DNA of 64,000 bases from Trinickia acidisoli (lineage in GTDB: Bacteria > Pseudomonadota > Gammaproteobacteria > Burkholderiales > Burkholderiaceae). The stretch spans positions 1,364,001-1,428,000 of the forward strand of contig NZ_JAFLRG010000002.1 in NCBI RefSeq assembly GCF_017315725.1, read 5' to 3'. Below, in pieces: positions 8,263 through 16,421 of this stretch; positions within the stretch are counted from its first letter, which is position 1, and each line of letters begins with the position of its first letter. The position numbers and the translations under genes are program-made. The notes beneath the pieces are model-generated. The model made no database searches. It had not been told where the DNA came from and saw nothing but the letters and a program-made list of their open reading frames with translations.

Positions 8263-8898
8263 TCAGTCAAGTTCGGTCGCCTCGGAAGCTTCGAACGAGG
8301 CAAGCAACTCGCGCGTGTCCTGAACCGGATCTTCGATAGGCTCGGGCGGCGGTGCTTGCCGCGTCATCGCATAGAGGTAACTGTCGCCGGCGATCACGCG
8401 ACGATTCGGCCGCGCCTCATAGTTGACGATCGTCCCTTCTCGTGTGAAGCCCAAGCGCTCCATGACGCTATAGGCACGCCCGTCCACCGCACAGTAAGCG
8501 AAGATGCGATAAACGCCCGGCTGCTCCATCAACCAATCCAACACCTGGCGCAGTGCGGCTAGCGCGTCGCGCCGACGGCGATTACCGCCTTGGCGGCTCG
8601 TTATGACGCCCAACTCGACCCGTGGCAGACGTGGCGTCAAGTCGATGACCGCGCACAACCTACCGTCATCCTTGCCAAACAGCCCGTAACGGAAGCGTGT
8701 TCGATACCGCCATCCGGCCATCGCGTCCGTGATGTACTCATGCGTTTGCCAAGCATCGGTGTAGCGCTCCCATGTCAGATCGCGCGTCGTCTCCGGATCG
8801 CTCAGCATCTGCTCGAACAACGCCTGGCAATCATCGGGAGCGAGCGGCCGCAGCAATAGACGCTCCGTTTCGAAGCGTTCGAAAGGCTCAAATGGCAT
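8263..8898 (-). CDS. GNAT family N-acetyltransferase (RimJ-type)
   Basis: 211-residue acetyltransferase. It opens 'FERFETERLLLRPLAPDDCQ', typical of the RimJ/RimL subgroup, and has the C-terminal 'YCAVDGRAYSVMERLGFTRE' expected around the acetyl-CoA site. The family acetylates N-termini or small amines; the substrate is unknown. The start at 8898 is chosen because a GGGAGGGAC ribosome-binding stretch precedes it; the frame stays open further upstream but the added residues are not family-like. It is convergent with the methyltransferase gene, with only 12 bp between stops. Confidence 0.8.
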   Translation of the reverse strand: MPFEPFERFETERLLLRPLAPDDCQALFEQMLSDPETTRDLTWERYTDAWQTHEYITDAMAGWRYRTRFRYGLFGKDDGRLCAVIDLTPRLPRVELGVITSRQGGNRRRRDALAALRQVLDWLMEQPGVYRIFAYCAVDGRAYSVMERLGFTREGTIVNYEARPNRRVIAGDSYLYAMTRQAPPPEPIEDPVQDTRELLASFEASEATELD

Positions 8899-9477
8899 TC
8901 GTCCCTCCCATGACCGAATTCGCCGAGAATCATGCATTGGGTGCGGCGTTGCCGCCGGTGCTTGTAACGTTAGCACCGCTTTGGCAAAAGCCCATCGTCG
9001 AGCACGAACCGACTGTCGGCCATCCGAAGCCGGCCCGAGTAGTACGTGATCGGAAAACATGCGAAAAGCGCAAATTAATACGGCCAATCGCGCATCTGTT
9101 ACGACCATGCCACACACACGAAGGGCTTACCTCTTAGCGTCGGCGATCGTGTATGCTGTCCCACAACGTCGGCGTCGCATTCGAAGCCGTACTGCCGTGC
9201 CCGGTTCAACGACTGCTTGCCGCGGCGCAGGCGCATACACCCAACTCATCATTCGCCGTCGATAAGATGTCGGCGCAATGCAGTCGCTGAACGCATGCGA
9301 GCCGAAGTGCTTTTGTTTGCATGCACCACGACAATGCACGCATGACCCGCGAGGGCGCAGGGCATAGCAAGTTGATCACTGGTCTGAAGCTTAGAGCCTG
9401 CCGTAGAGCCTTTAATCCGATCGACGACCAGCCGCAAGATTGTCCGACTAGTTTGAAAAAAGCCGGAGACTATTTAG
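8899..9477. other. 579-bp intergenic region
   Basis: Lies between the divergent GNAT gene and the large regulator. Short open frames on both strands have no recognisable product or ribosome-binding site. I looked for a PIP box on the plus strand by checking TTCG words at 8919, 9180 and 9252 and found no partner at the right spacing. Promoters for the two flanking genes must be here, but I cannot place them. Confidence 0.5.
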
Positions 9478-12400
9478 ATGCCGTTACCGCGACTTTTGGG
9501 GCCGGTCATCGCCTTCTCGCATTTCTGGTTCGCGCGCGATGCGGGCTTGCTGATTTCAGATGGCAACGTGATCGAGCTCGCAGCGAGGCCATTTGCCGTC
9601 CTAGGCGCACTGCTCGCCGCGAACGGTCGCGCCGTTTCCGCGGCGGAACTACGAGTTTTCGTATGGCACGGCGCAAACGTCGACGCGAATACGGTACAGG
9701 CCCAGATCTCCGCGATCCGGCGAGCGCTTGGCGCGGAGCGCGATCTGATCGTGACCGTCCCCGGACGCGGCTATCGAATCGCGTGCGACATTCGGATCGT
9801 CGACTCGCCGAACCTCGGCGCTGCCGCCGCGCAGAGCGCCTCGTCCTCACCATCGTCGATACCGCTGCAGACGGCTGTGCGACGCCCCGCCCCGGCGCAT
9901 CGCCTCGCGCAACGCACGAATGACGCACAGGCAACGCAACGCGCCACCCCTTCCCAGGCTCCGCTTGCCCCGATGTCGGCCGGCGGCGCGCCCCTTGGTC
10001 AGGCCACCACGCCTTCGCCGTTCATCGGGCGGCATGCGGAGCTATCGGAGTTGCTCGCGATCGTGCCGGCCCGCCGCATCGTTACATTGACGGGCGCACC
10101 CGGCATCGGCAAGACGCGGCTCGCGACCGAAGCCGCAGCACGACTCGCGCCGCAGTTTCCGGACGGTACGTTCTGCGCGGAGCTGGCTTCGCTCAGCCAA
10201 CCGGAGCGCGTCACGAACGCAATCGTGGCGGCGGCCGGTCTCCATACCGGTCAGCACGCAGCCGCCGCAGCCGCCCCCGCGACGCTCGCCGCCGACGTCA
10301 GCGATCGCCGCATGCTCGTAGTCGTGGATCATTGCGACCATTTGAGCGAAGCCGCCGGTCAGGCGCTGGACACGCTGATTGCCAATACTCGAGGGCTGCA
10401 CATCATCGTCACTTGCAGCTCGCCGCTTTTCATCGCCGGCGAGCTCCAGTTGTCAGTGGCGCCGCTGCGTGTGCCGGCCGCCAACGGCGACGGTACGACT
10501 GCACCGTTCTTCGACGATGCGCTCCATCTGCTGTGCGCAAAGCTTGCGCAAACGCTCAACGCAGCAGGCCACGATACGCGCTTGCGCGACATGCTCCAAA
10601 GCGCGCCCGTGGCCTTCCGTGCCGCAGCGGGTATCTGTCGGCACATGGGAGGCTTACCGCTCGCGCTCGAACTCGCTGCCGCCTCGATCGCCACGCGCGT
10701 CGTCGCGGGAGCAAGCGTCGAAGCAGCCATCGTCACGTGTGCGGATGCGCTCGACGCACGCCTCGTGCGCCGCACGGGCGGGCAGCGTGTCACGTTGCCG
10801 CGTCCGATCATTACGCAAACCGCGATCGAACTGTTCGGCGCCACACTCAACGTGCCGGTGCGGGCGACACTACGTCGAGTCGCGGTGTTCGCGAGTAAAT
10901 TCTCGTTCGATGCGGCGCACGAAGTACTCGGCGCGTTCGATGCGTTCGGTGCTTCGGGCGCTACCCGCGACGCCACGCGCCGCGACGCGAATAGTCGAAG
11001 CCTGCAGGCCCTCGTCGCCGCGGGCTTCCTCAATGCGGTAGAGCGCGGCAATGCACTGCATCTGCAAATGCCGCACGCGATGCGACGCTATGCACTTGCC
11101 GAACTCGATCGCCGTGGCGAAAGCGACGCGGCCGCCGCGCATCATGCGCGCTATGTAGCGAGAGCGCTCGAACAGACTGCGCCGGCAGGGTTGCGCCGCG
11201 ACATCGATGATGTGCGAGCAGCCCTCGAATGGTCGATCACGGCGGATAAGACCGAGCTATCCGCCGACATACTCGAGCCCTCGGCGCAACTTTGGGTCAC
11301 GCTGTCGCTGCTCGACGAATATGTGAGTTGGATCCGTGCCGCACTCGAAAAAGCCACGTCCGCCGACGTGCGGCGCGTTCGTGACGAAATGCGGCTGCGG
11401 GTGGCGCTAGCCAGCGCACTCACACTACGCCGCGAAGCCCCGGACGAAATCGTCGCGAACTGGGAGCAAGCGTATAAGCTCGCCACCGTCTGCGCGGACA
11501 CGCTGCAGCGGCTGCGCGCGCTGTTCTCACTCATCATGAATGCGCTCGACGCCGGCGGCTTCGAACGTTGCGAGGAATTGTGCGCCACCTTCAGAAAGAT
11601 TGCGGAAGGCACGCCACTACCCGCCGCAGAAGTGAATGCCCGGCGACTCGAAGGGATCGTCAAGGCCTATCGCGGCGAATTCGATTCGGCGATTCAGCTT
11701 CTGAGCCCAGTTGCCGAGCACTATCCGCACGAAGCCGAAGCCAGCCGCCCCGACGCCCCACGCCTATACGACGACGAGACGCTCCGGGAAGCCAACGCGA
11801 TGGCGACCGATTTCGGCGTATCGCTGCATATCGTGACCGAGGCAATTCTCGCGGCATCCTGCTGGTTCATGTGCATACCGCAACCCAGCGCGCGATTGCA
11901 CCGTGTGCTATGCGCCCCACAGGACGAAAACGAACCCGTCGCATCCGCCATCGCACTCGAACTCGCGTGCGCGCTGGCCGTGCTCGACGACGACATTACG
12001 CGGGCCGAGTCGTACGCCACCTCGCTCGTCACGCGCGCGCGGTTGGCAGGGCTGCATCGGTGGCTGCGTGCGGGTCTCAACACGCAACTTTGGCTCGAAG
12101 CGCGCCGCGGCTCCCCCGATGCCGCGCTGCGGTTGCTCGCGGGCGTTTCGAAACGCCTCGGGCGCGGCCGCATCTGCCTGCTCGACTTGGCTATCGTCGC
12201 GACGCTGCTGCCGCACACGCAGTTCAGCCGCGATGCGGAGCTTACCGCTGCGCTGAGCGCCTCCATTCATATGGCCGTGAAACAAGGCGAAATGTGCGGC
12301 GAGCATTGGCACATCCCCGAATTGCAACGCATCGATGCGGTCTTGCGCCTCGCCACGGGCGAAGAGGCAAGCGTCGCGCGAGCGCTGCTCGAGCAAGCAC

Positions 12401-12531
12401 TCGAGCGCGCGCGGCGCAATCGAATCAAGCGCAGCGAGTTGCACATCATCGCCGAGCTGGAGGCGCTCGACACCTGGAGCGCAACGGGCGCACTTCGCAT
12501 TCACCCCGTGCCGTTCGTGCATAGCCTTTGA
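9478..12531 (+). CDS. Winged-helix, STAND/NB-ARC ATPase transcriptional regulator
   Basis: 1017-residue cytoplasmic regulator. Residues about 15-105 form an OmpR/ToxR-type winged helix ('DANTVQAQISAIRRALG', then 'VTVPGRGYRIA'). A Pro/Ala/Gln-rich linker leads to an ATPase opening 'PFIGRHAELSELL' with Walker A GAPGIGKT at 206-213 and a Walker B-like 'RRMLVVVDHCDHL' near 280. 'CRHMGGLPLALELAAASIA' is the GLPL motif of NB-ARC proteins. Roughly residues 550-1000 are helical with TPR-like repeats. Such proteins are signal-integrating activators whose ATPase switches the DNA-binding domain. ATG at 9478 follows a GGAG. The position between the PIP-box operon and the AWR-type effector suggests control of virulence genes, but the sequence does not prove it. 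Confidence 0.85.
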   Translation: MPLPRLLGPVIAFSHFWFARDAGLLISDGNVIELAARPFAVLGALLAANGRAVSAAELRVFVWHGANVDANTVQAQISAIRRALGAERDLIVTVPGRGYRIACDIRIVDSPNLGAAAAQSASSSPSSIPLQTAVRRPAPAHRLAQRTNDAQATQRATPSQAPLAPMSAGGAPLGQATTPSPFIGRHAELSELLAIVPARRIVTLTGAPGIGKTRLATEAAARLAPQFPDGTFCAELASLSQPERVTNAIVAAAGLHTGQHAAAAAAPATLAADVSDRRMLVVVDHCDHLSEAAGQALDTLIANTRGLHIIVTCSSPLFIAGELQLSVAPLRVPAANGDGTTAPFFDDALHLLCAKLAQTLNAAGHDTRLRDMLQSAPVAFRAAAGICRHMGGLPLALELAAASIATRVVAGASVEAAIVTCADALDARLVRRTGGQRVTLPRPIITQTAIELFGATLNVPVRATLRRVAVFASKFSFDAAHEVLGAFDAFGASGATRDATRRDANSRSLQALVAAGFLNAVERGNALHLQMPHAMRRYALAELDRRGESDAAAAHHARYVARALEQTAPAGLRRDIDDVRAALEWSITADKTELSADILEPSAQLWVTLSLLDEYVSWIRAALEKATSADVRRVRDEMRLRVALASALTLRREAPDEIVANWEQAYKLATVCADTLQRLRALFSLIMNALDAGGFERCEELCATFRKIAEGTPLPAAEVNARRLEGIVKAYRGEFDSAIQLLSPVAEHYPHEAEASRPDAPRLYDDETLREANAMATDFGVSLHIVTEAILAASCWFMCIPQPSARLHRVLCAPQDENEPVASAIALELACALAVLDDDITRAESYATSLVTRARLAGLHRWLRAGLNTQLWLEARRGSPDAALRLLAGVSKRLGRGRICLLDLAIVATLLPHTQFSRDAELTAALSASIHMAVKQGEMCGEHWHIPELQRIDAVLRLATGEEASVARALLEQALERARRNRIKRSELHIIAELEALDTWSATGALRIHPVPFVHSL

Positions 12532-12555
12532 ACCGTCACACACGCTGCTTACAGT
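12494..12555 (+). promoter_or_regulatory. Near-perfect PIP box promoter for the AWR-type effector gene
   Basis: TTCGC at 12494-12498, 15 bases, TTCGT at 12514-12518, then TACAGT at 12550-12555, 31 bases after the second half-site. This is an exact TTCG-N16-TTCG hrpII box with one mismatch to the longer PIP consensus. The half-sites lie in the 3' end of the preceding regulator gene; the -10 element is in the gap, 31 bases before the effector ATG. Spacing to the -10 is identical to the site at 5937. Confidence 0.75.
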
Positions 12556-12586
12556 GGGTCGCATTATCTGCATCGCGGCCCGCTTG

Positions 12587-15500
12587 ATGTCCAACGTCAC
12601 CCCCCCGTTGTCGGCTTCTGCGCTGACACAGCAACCCGGCAACCCGACCACGAGCGGTACCTCGGCACCAGCCACCAGTGGGCCGAACGCGCAACAGCAA
12701 CTTGCGCTGCCGTTGCCGGGCACACCGGATGAATCGACGCTGGGACGGCTCAGGCGCACGATATCGCATTGGAGTCATGGGAATCGCGAACTCCGTACCG
12801 CGTTTACTCAAACGAACCTGCACGGCATGCCATTAGCGGCCGGTGAATTCCAGAAGGGCAGTCCTCTTCAGTCCGTACCAGCGAGCACTCCCACCACTGC
12901 GCCGGAGAGAGATGCGCGCGACCAAGCGGCCTTGGCAAAGAGTGCGCACACGCCGGCGCCTAGCGCTACCGGATCTGCGAAATCGTCCGCGCCGTCCGCC
13001 AATGGCGAATCATCACCTCCGCACGACGTGCCGCTCGATGCCACGGACGGTGGCGGTGCATTGCTTGCGTATGTCGCACGACACATGCCGGGCCCGCACA
13101 GCGATCCGCTCGCGGCCGCGGAACTCGTACAAGGCCTGACGATGCAGGGCGCGCCTGCCGGCTCACCGCCGACAACCCGAGGCACGTTGCTCGCGCATGC
13201 TCTTCACGCTGCAAGCGTCGACGATGCACACGGCGCGGCCGAAACGCTCGATGCGATGGCCAAGCTCGACTTCACGCACATGGATCGAGCGCGGTCCGGT
13301 TCGGACGCCGAAGCGAAGGCGTGGCATGCCGCACGCAGATTGGCGCGCACGGACGCGGGCTTCGAAGCGCTCGAGCATTTGCGCCGTACGGTCGGCAATC
13401 AACCGCCCGAGGCCAACCCGACGACGCGAATGGCGCACCTGATGATGCTGCAGGCCGCCGACGCCCTCGAGCCCGATCTCGATGCCGCCGCATACGATCC
13501 GGCACCTGGCGCAACAGCGCAGCGGCATGCACCGCCGGCGGGCGCTGAGCCGAGCGGCGCGCCGTTCGCGTGGCGCGCCTATCACGCGGCGCAGACGCTG
13601 ACGGCGCACGGCAGAGCGGCAATGAGCCCTGACCAAAAGGGCACGTTCTTCGCTTGGCGGCAAAACTTCCGCGACGATGGGCGAGGCAGCGAACTCGCGC
13701 AAGCCCGCGTGCGTTTGAACAAGTTCGCCGCGAAAACGATCGACCAAGGCGCAGACAGCCGCTGGAAGACCTACCTGCCCCGCCTCTTCGGCAAGTCCGT
13801 TGCGCCGCAACGCGCGCTGGGCTACGGGATTCAGGGTGCGTTGCGCGGGCAAGTCACGTCCGAGAAGAGCGCGCTGCATAAAGCAATGAAAGCCGCGTTG
13901 CCGCCGCTCATCGACCGCCCCGAAATGCGGCCCGCAGCCGCGTTGTCGCACGCACGCCCCGAGCGCTCCATCGCAGAACTCGCAGCGTTGCACGTTTGGC
14001 TCGAAAGCGGCGGATTTACCAACGACCGTCCGGACGCGCAACAGTTGAAGGCGATTGCGAAACGCGCCGAGCAGCTCTGCGCGCAACTCGAGCCGCGCGA
14101 CGTCAGTTCGCCGGACACGCTGAATCGGATGCAAAGCACGACCGCGGAGTGGGTAGCCGCCGATCCGCACGTGCTCGCACGCGACCCCGCGTTCAAGCAG
14201 ATCGTCAAGCGGCCGTTCACCATCAAGCGGCTTGCGTCGTGGGGCAAGGTTGCGAATGTACCGCCCGATTCACCGTTCTGGGAAAAGGTCGACGGATTGA
14301 TGCAAGCCGCGCGACCTTCCGTGTCGGCGGCGCTGGACGTCGCGAATGCCGATGAAGTACGAGAATCGCTGAAGGAAGTCGCGCTCGACTTAAGGGCCGG
14401 TGCCAATTTGCGGCTCAGCGACGGCGGCCGTATCGGCATCAGCACACGGGGCCTATCGGCCAACATCACCAGGCTGCTGCATGCTGGTGCCGTGCCGATC
14501 TCGCCGCGCATCGATATGCGCGCGTCGAGCCGGCGCGCAGGCGTAATCGGGCTGAGCCGAGGCCCGCATGGTGCCGACCTGTTCCTCGGGACCGAGAAGG
14601 TCTCGCAAACATACGCAGGCGTCGGCGTCCTGGTTGGATACGACATGGATGTCGGCTTGACGCAGGCGCGCGCCGGCGTCATCACTCGCGCATTGCTACA
14701 TTCGCAGGAAGTCAGCGAGCCGAAAGGGATATCGCTGCGCGTCGCACGGCGCGTCAACACAAACGGTACGGGCTACGACGACGACGCGACACGCGAAAAA
14801 CTTGCCGGCGTCATCGACCACGTGTTCGACGAAACGACCAACGCACGCCGCACCGATACGGGCGGCGCGAACGGCACCTGGAATCGGCTCGCGGAGCGCT
14901 ACTTCGACGACCCCGACGTGTCGGTGAGTTGGACGGATAGCACATCGCGCACAGCGAAACGCGGCACTTTCGTCGATGCCGGCCTTTGGGTCAACGTCCC
15001 GAAGCTTTCGCGGTGGATGCGCCCCGGCTTCGCTATTGGAGGTGGGCGTGAGCGAATCACGAAACAAACGCTCGACTCGGTCGAAACGAGCGGACGCATG
15101 CAAATCGAGCAGCATCAAGTCGGCAACGGCATTCGTCAGATCGGTAGGATGGGCAACACGATCAGCGGCCACGACAACGGCACCCTCAACGAGGGCGAAG
15201 TCACCGTCGGCTACGTTTCACTCGCTGCCCCATCGGCGACATGGACGCTCAACGACGATACACGCGTAGCCAAAGTACGCATCTCGCGCGAAGGCACTAG
15301 CTTGATAGAGCGTGCGTGTCTGCTCGACTCCGAATATTCCAACGCCGAGTCTTACATCGGCGACGTCGAAGCCCATCGCGAGCAGTGGATCTCGCTATTT
15401 GCGGCGCAAGCCGAGGACGAACAACGTGCGGAGCGGAAACAGGCGGAGTTAAACGGCGTCGCGCTGCTGAGATTACCGTCTCCGCGCGACGTGGCGGCCG

Positions 15501-15871
15501 AACGGCTCGATGCATATCTTGCCAATGTACGGATGAATCGGCGCCTCAACCAAACCTACATGCACCGCTATCAACTAAGAGGCAGTGCCGCGAAACAACT
15601 CGACGTGCTCACCGCACTCGGCGCCCAGTTGCCAACGCACGGGGCTGCCGAGGCGCGCGCCAAAATCGACGCGAAGGTGCAACGCATACTGAACGATCCG
15701 AGTTCATGGGTGCCCGTCGAGCTGAAGGTCAAGGAACGCAGTTCCGTCTCGCGCGGCCCGGGCCTCAACTTTCTGGCGCAGATGCAGCCGATCACGACCG
15801 CCACCGGCATCAGGGAATTGTTCGCCGAGAAGATTCCTTTCGCGTTGCGTCAGAAACTTACCGCGGCATAA
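12587..15871 (+). CDS. Candidate type III effector, AWR (RipA)-like
   Basis: 1094-residue protein with no signal peptide and a Ser/Thr/Pro/Gln-rich N-terminus ('MSNVTPPLSASALTQQPGNP'), as expected of a T3SS export signal. It contains two Ala-Trp-Arg triplets, near residues 328-330 (PFAWRAYHAAQT) and 356-358 (FFAWRQNFRDDG). The size (about 1000-1200) and the AWR motif fit the AWR/RipA family of Ralstonia effectors, though I recall that family only in outline. The C-terminal half (about 600-1000) is rich in short alternating strands, then a charged helical stretch (about 940-1010). ATG 12587 is chosen because a PIP-box promoter lies 31-93 bases upstream and the earlier frame overlaps the previous gene. 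A hairpin with a T-run follows the stop. The chaperone at 6186 could serve it. Confidence 0.7.
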   Translation: MSNVTPPLSASALTQQPGNPTTSGTSAPATSGPNAQQQLALPLPGTPDESTLGRLRRTISHWSHGNRELRTAFTQTNLHGMPLAAGEFQKGSPLQSVPASTPTTAPERDARDQAALAKSAHTPAPSATGSAKSSAPSANGESSPPHDVPLDATDGGGALLAYVARHMPGPHSDPLAAAELVQGLTMQGAPAGSPPTTRGTLLAHALHAASVDDAHGAAETLDAMAKLDFTHMDRARSGSDAEAKAWHAARRLARTDAGFEALEHLRRTVGNQPPEANPTTRMAHLMMLQAADALEPDLDAAAYDPAPGATAQRHAPPAGAEPSGAPFAWRAYHAAQTLTAHGRAAMSPDQKGTFFAWRQNFRDDGRGSELAQARVRLNKFAAKTIDQGADSRWKTYLPRLFGKSVAPQRALGYGIQGALRGQVTSEKSALHKAMKAALPPLIDRPEMRPAAALSHARPERSIAELAALHVWLESGGFTNDRPDAQQLKAIAKRAEQLCAQLEPRDVSSPDTLNRMQSTTAEWVAADPHVLARDPAFKQIVKRPFTIKRLASWGKVANVPPDSPFWEKVDGLMQAARPSVSAALDVANADEVRESLKEVALDLRAGANLRLSDGGRIGISTRGLSANITRLLHAGAVPISPRIDMRASSRRAGVIGLSRGPHGADLFLGTEKVSQTYAGVGVLVGYDMDVGLTQARAGVITRALLHSQEVSEPKGISLRVARRVNTNGTGYDDDATREKLAGVIDHVFDETTNARRTDTGGANGTWNRLAERYFDDPDVSVSWTDSTSRTAKRGTFVDAGLWVNVPKLSRWMRPGFAIGGGRERITKQTLDSVETSGRMQIEQHQVGNGIRQIGRMGNTISGHDNGTLNEGEVTVGYVSLAAPSATWTLNDDTRVAKVRISREGTSLIERACLLDSEYSNAESYIGDVEAHREQWISLFAAQAEDEQRAERKQAELNGVALLRLPSPRDVAAERLDAYLANVRMNRRLNQTYMHRYQLRGSAAKQLDVLTALGAQLPTHGAAEARAKIDAKVQRILNDPSSWVPVELKVKERSSVSRGPGLNFLAQMQPITTATGIRELFAEKIPFALRQKLTAA

Positions 15872-15885
15872 GAGAAGGGATGAGA

Positions 15886-15913
15886 CGCGGCGCGCAACGC
15901 GCGGTCGCTTTTT
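15886..15913 (+). terminator. Rho-independent terminator after the effector gene
   Basis: GC-rich hairpin (GCGCG, loop CAA, CGCGC with outer pairing) followed by TTTTT, starting about 14 bp after the effector stop. Confidence 0.6.
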
Positions 15914-15925
15914 GGAGAATCATGT

Positions 15926-15952
15926 CGATCGTTGCGAAACCGATAACGATCG
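15926..15952. terminator. Stem-loop between convergent genes
   Basis: Perfect inverted repeat CGATCGTT (15926-15933), 11-base loop, AACGATCG (15945-15952). It lies downstream of the minus-strand hrpB1-like gene and could end that transcript, but there is no adjacent T-run on that strand, so the role is uncertain. Confidence 0.4.
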
Positions 15953-15986
15953 CGCGCTTCGTGTCCGTGTCAGTTTCGTGTGCGCG

Positions 15987-16379
15987 TCATTTACGTTCGG
16001 CTGCCGCGCCCACGCGCTCGAGAAGCGCATTCGCCGCGGCAACGGCACCGTTATCTGAACTGCCAAGCGCGGAATCGATGCAACTGCGCCACTGAGGTTC
16101 ACCGAGTTTCAACAAGCACCACGCGTGCAGCACTCTGAGCTTCGGCAAAACGCCATACTGCGCTTCGACCTGAGCAATCAGTCGCGATGCCTCGATCCAG
16201 CGACGTGATCGCATCAACAACCTTGCCTCGCAAAGATCGGCTAATGCGGAGTCGGGGCTCAACGCACGCAATGCGATCAGCAGATCTTCGAGATCCGTAA
16301 AGCTGGCATGCGTGAGCCCGATTGAAAAGACGGACAGCAGCGCTCGCACGGCAACCGAGTCGAGTTTCATCTCGTTCAT
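15987..16379 (-). CDS. hrpB1: HrpB1/HrpK family type III secretion protein
   Basis: 130-residue helical protein of the HrpB1/HrpK family, found in Hrp group 2 systems of Xanthomonas, Ralstonia and Burkholderia. The family pattern is a short TPR-like repeat: 'IALRALSPDSALADLCEARL' followed by 'LMRSRRWIEASRLIAQVEAQ' and 'LHAWCLLKLGEPQW'. ATG at 16379 is preferred; ATG at 16370 or GTG at 16412 are alternatives, and no ribosome-binding site decides clearly. It starts 42 bp after the stop of the harpin-like gene, so the two are likely cotranscribed. In model clusters this gene sits inside the hrpB operon; here it stands more than 9 kb from the nearest sct gene. Confidence 0.8.
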   Translation of the reverse strand: MNEMKLDSVAVRALLSVFSIGLTHASFTDLEDLLIALRALSPDSALADLCEARLLMRSRRWIEASRLIAQVEAQYGVLPKLRVLHAWCLLKLGEPQWRSCIDSALGSSDNGAVAAANALLERVGAAAERK

Positions 16380-16421
16380 CGCCGAATGTGCGCAACTGCC
16401 CGCATGCCCCACGAGAACACG

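Noticed and set aside
12335..12586. 5' extension of the AWR-type effector frame
   Set aside because: It overlaps the 3' end of the STAND regulator and lies upstream of the PIP-box -10 element.
15956..15980. TTCG pair downstream of the effector gene, tested as a PIP box
   Set aside because: Half-sites are separated by 13 bases rather than 16 and no gene follows on that strand.
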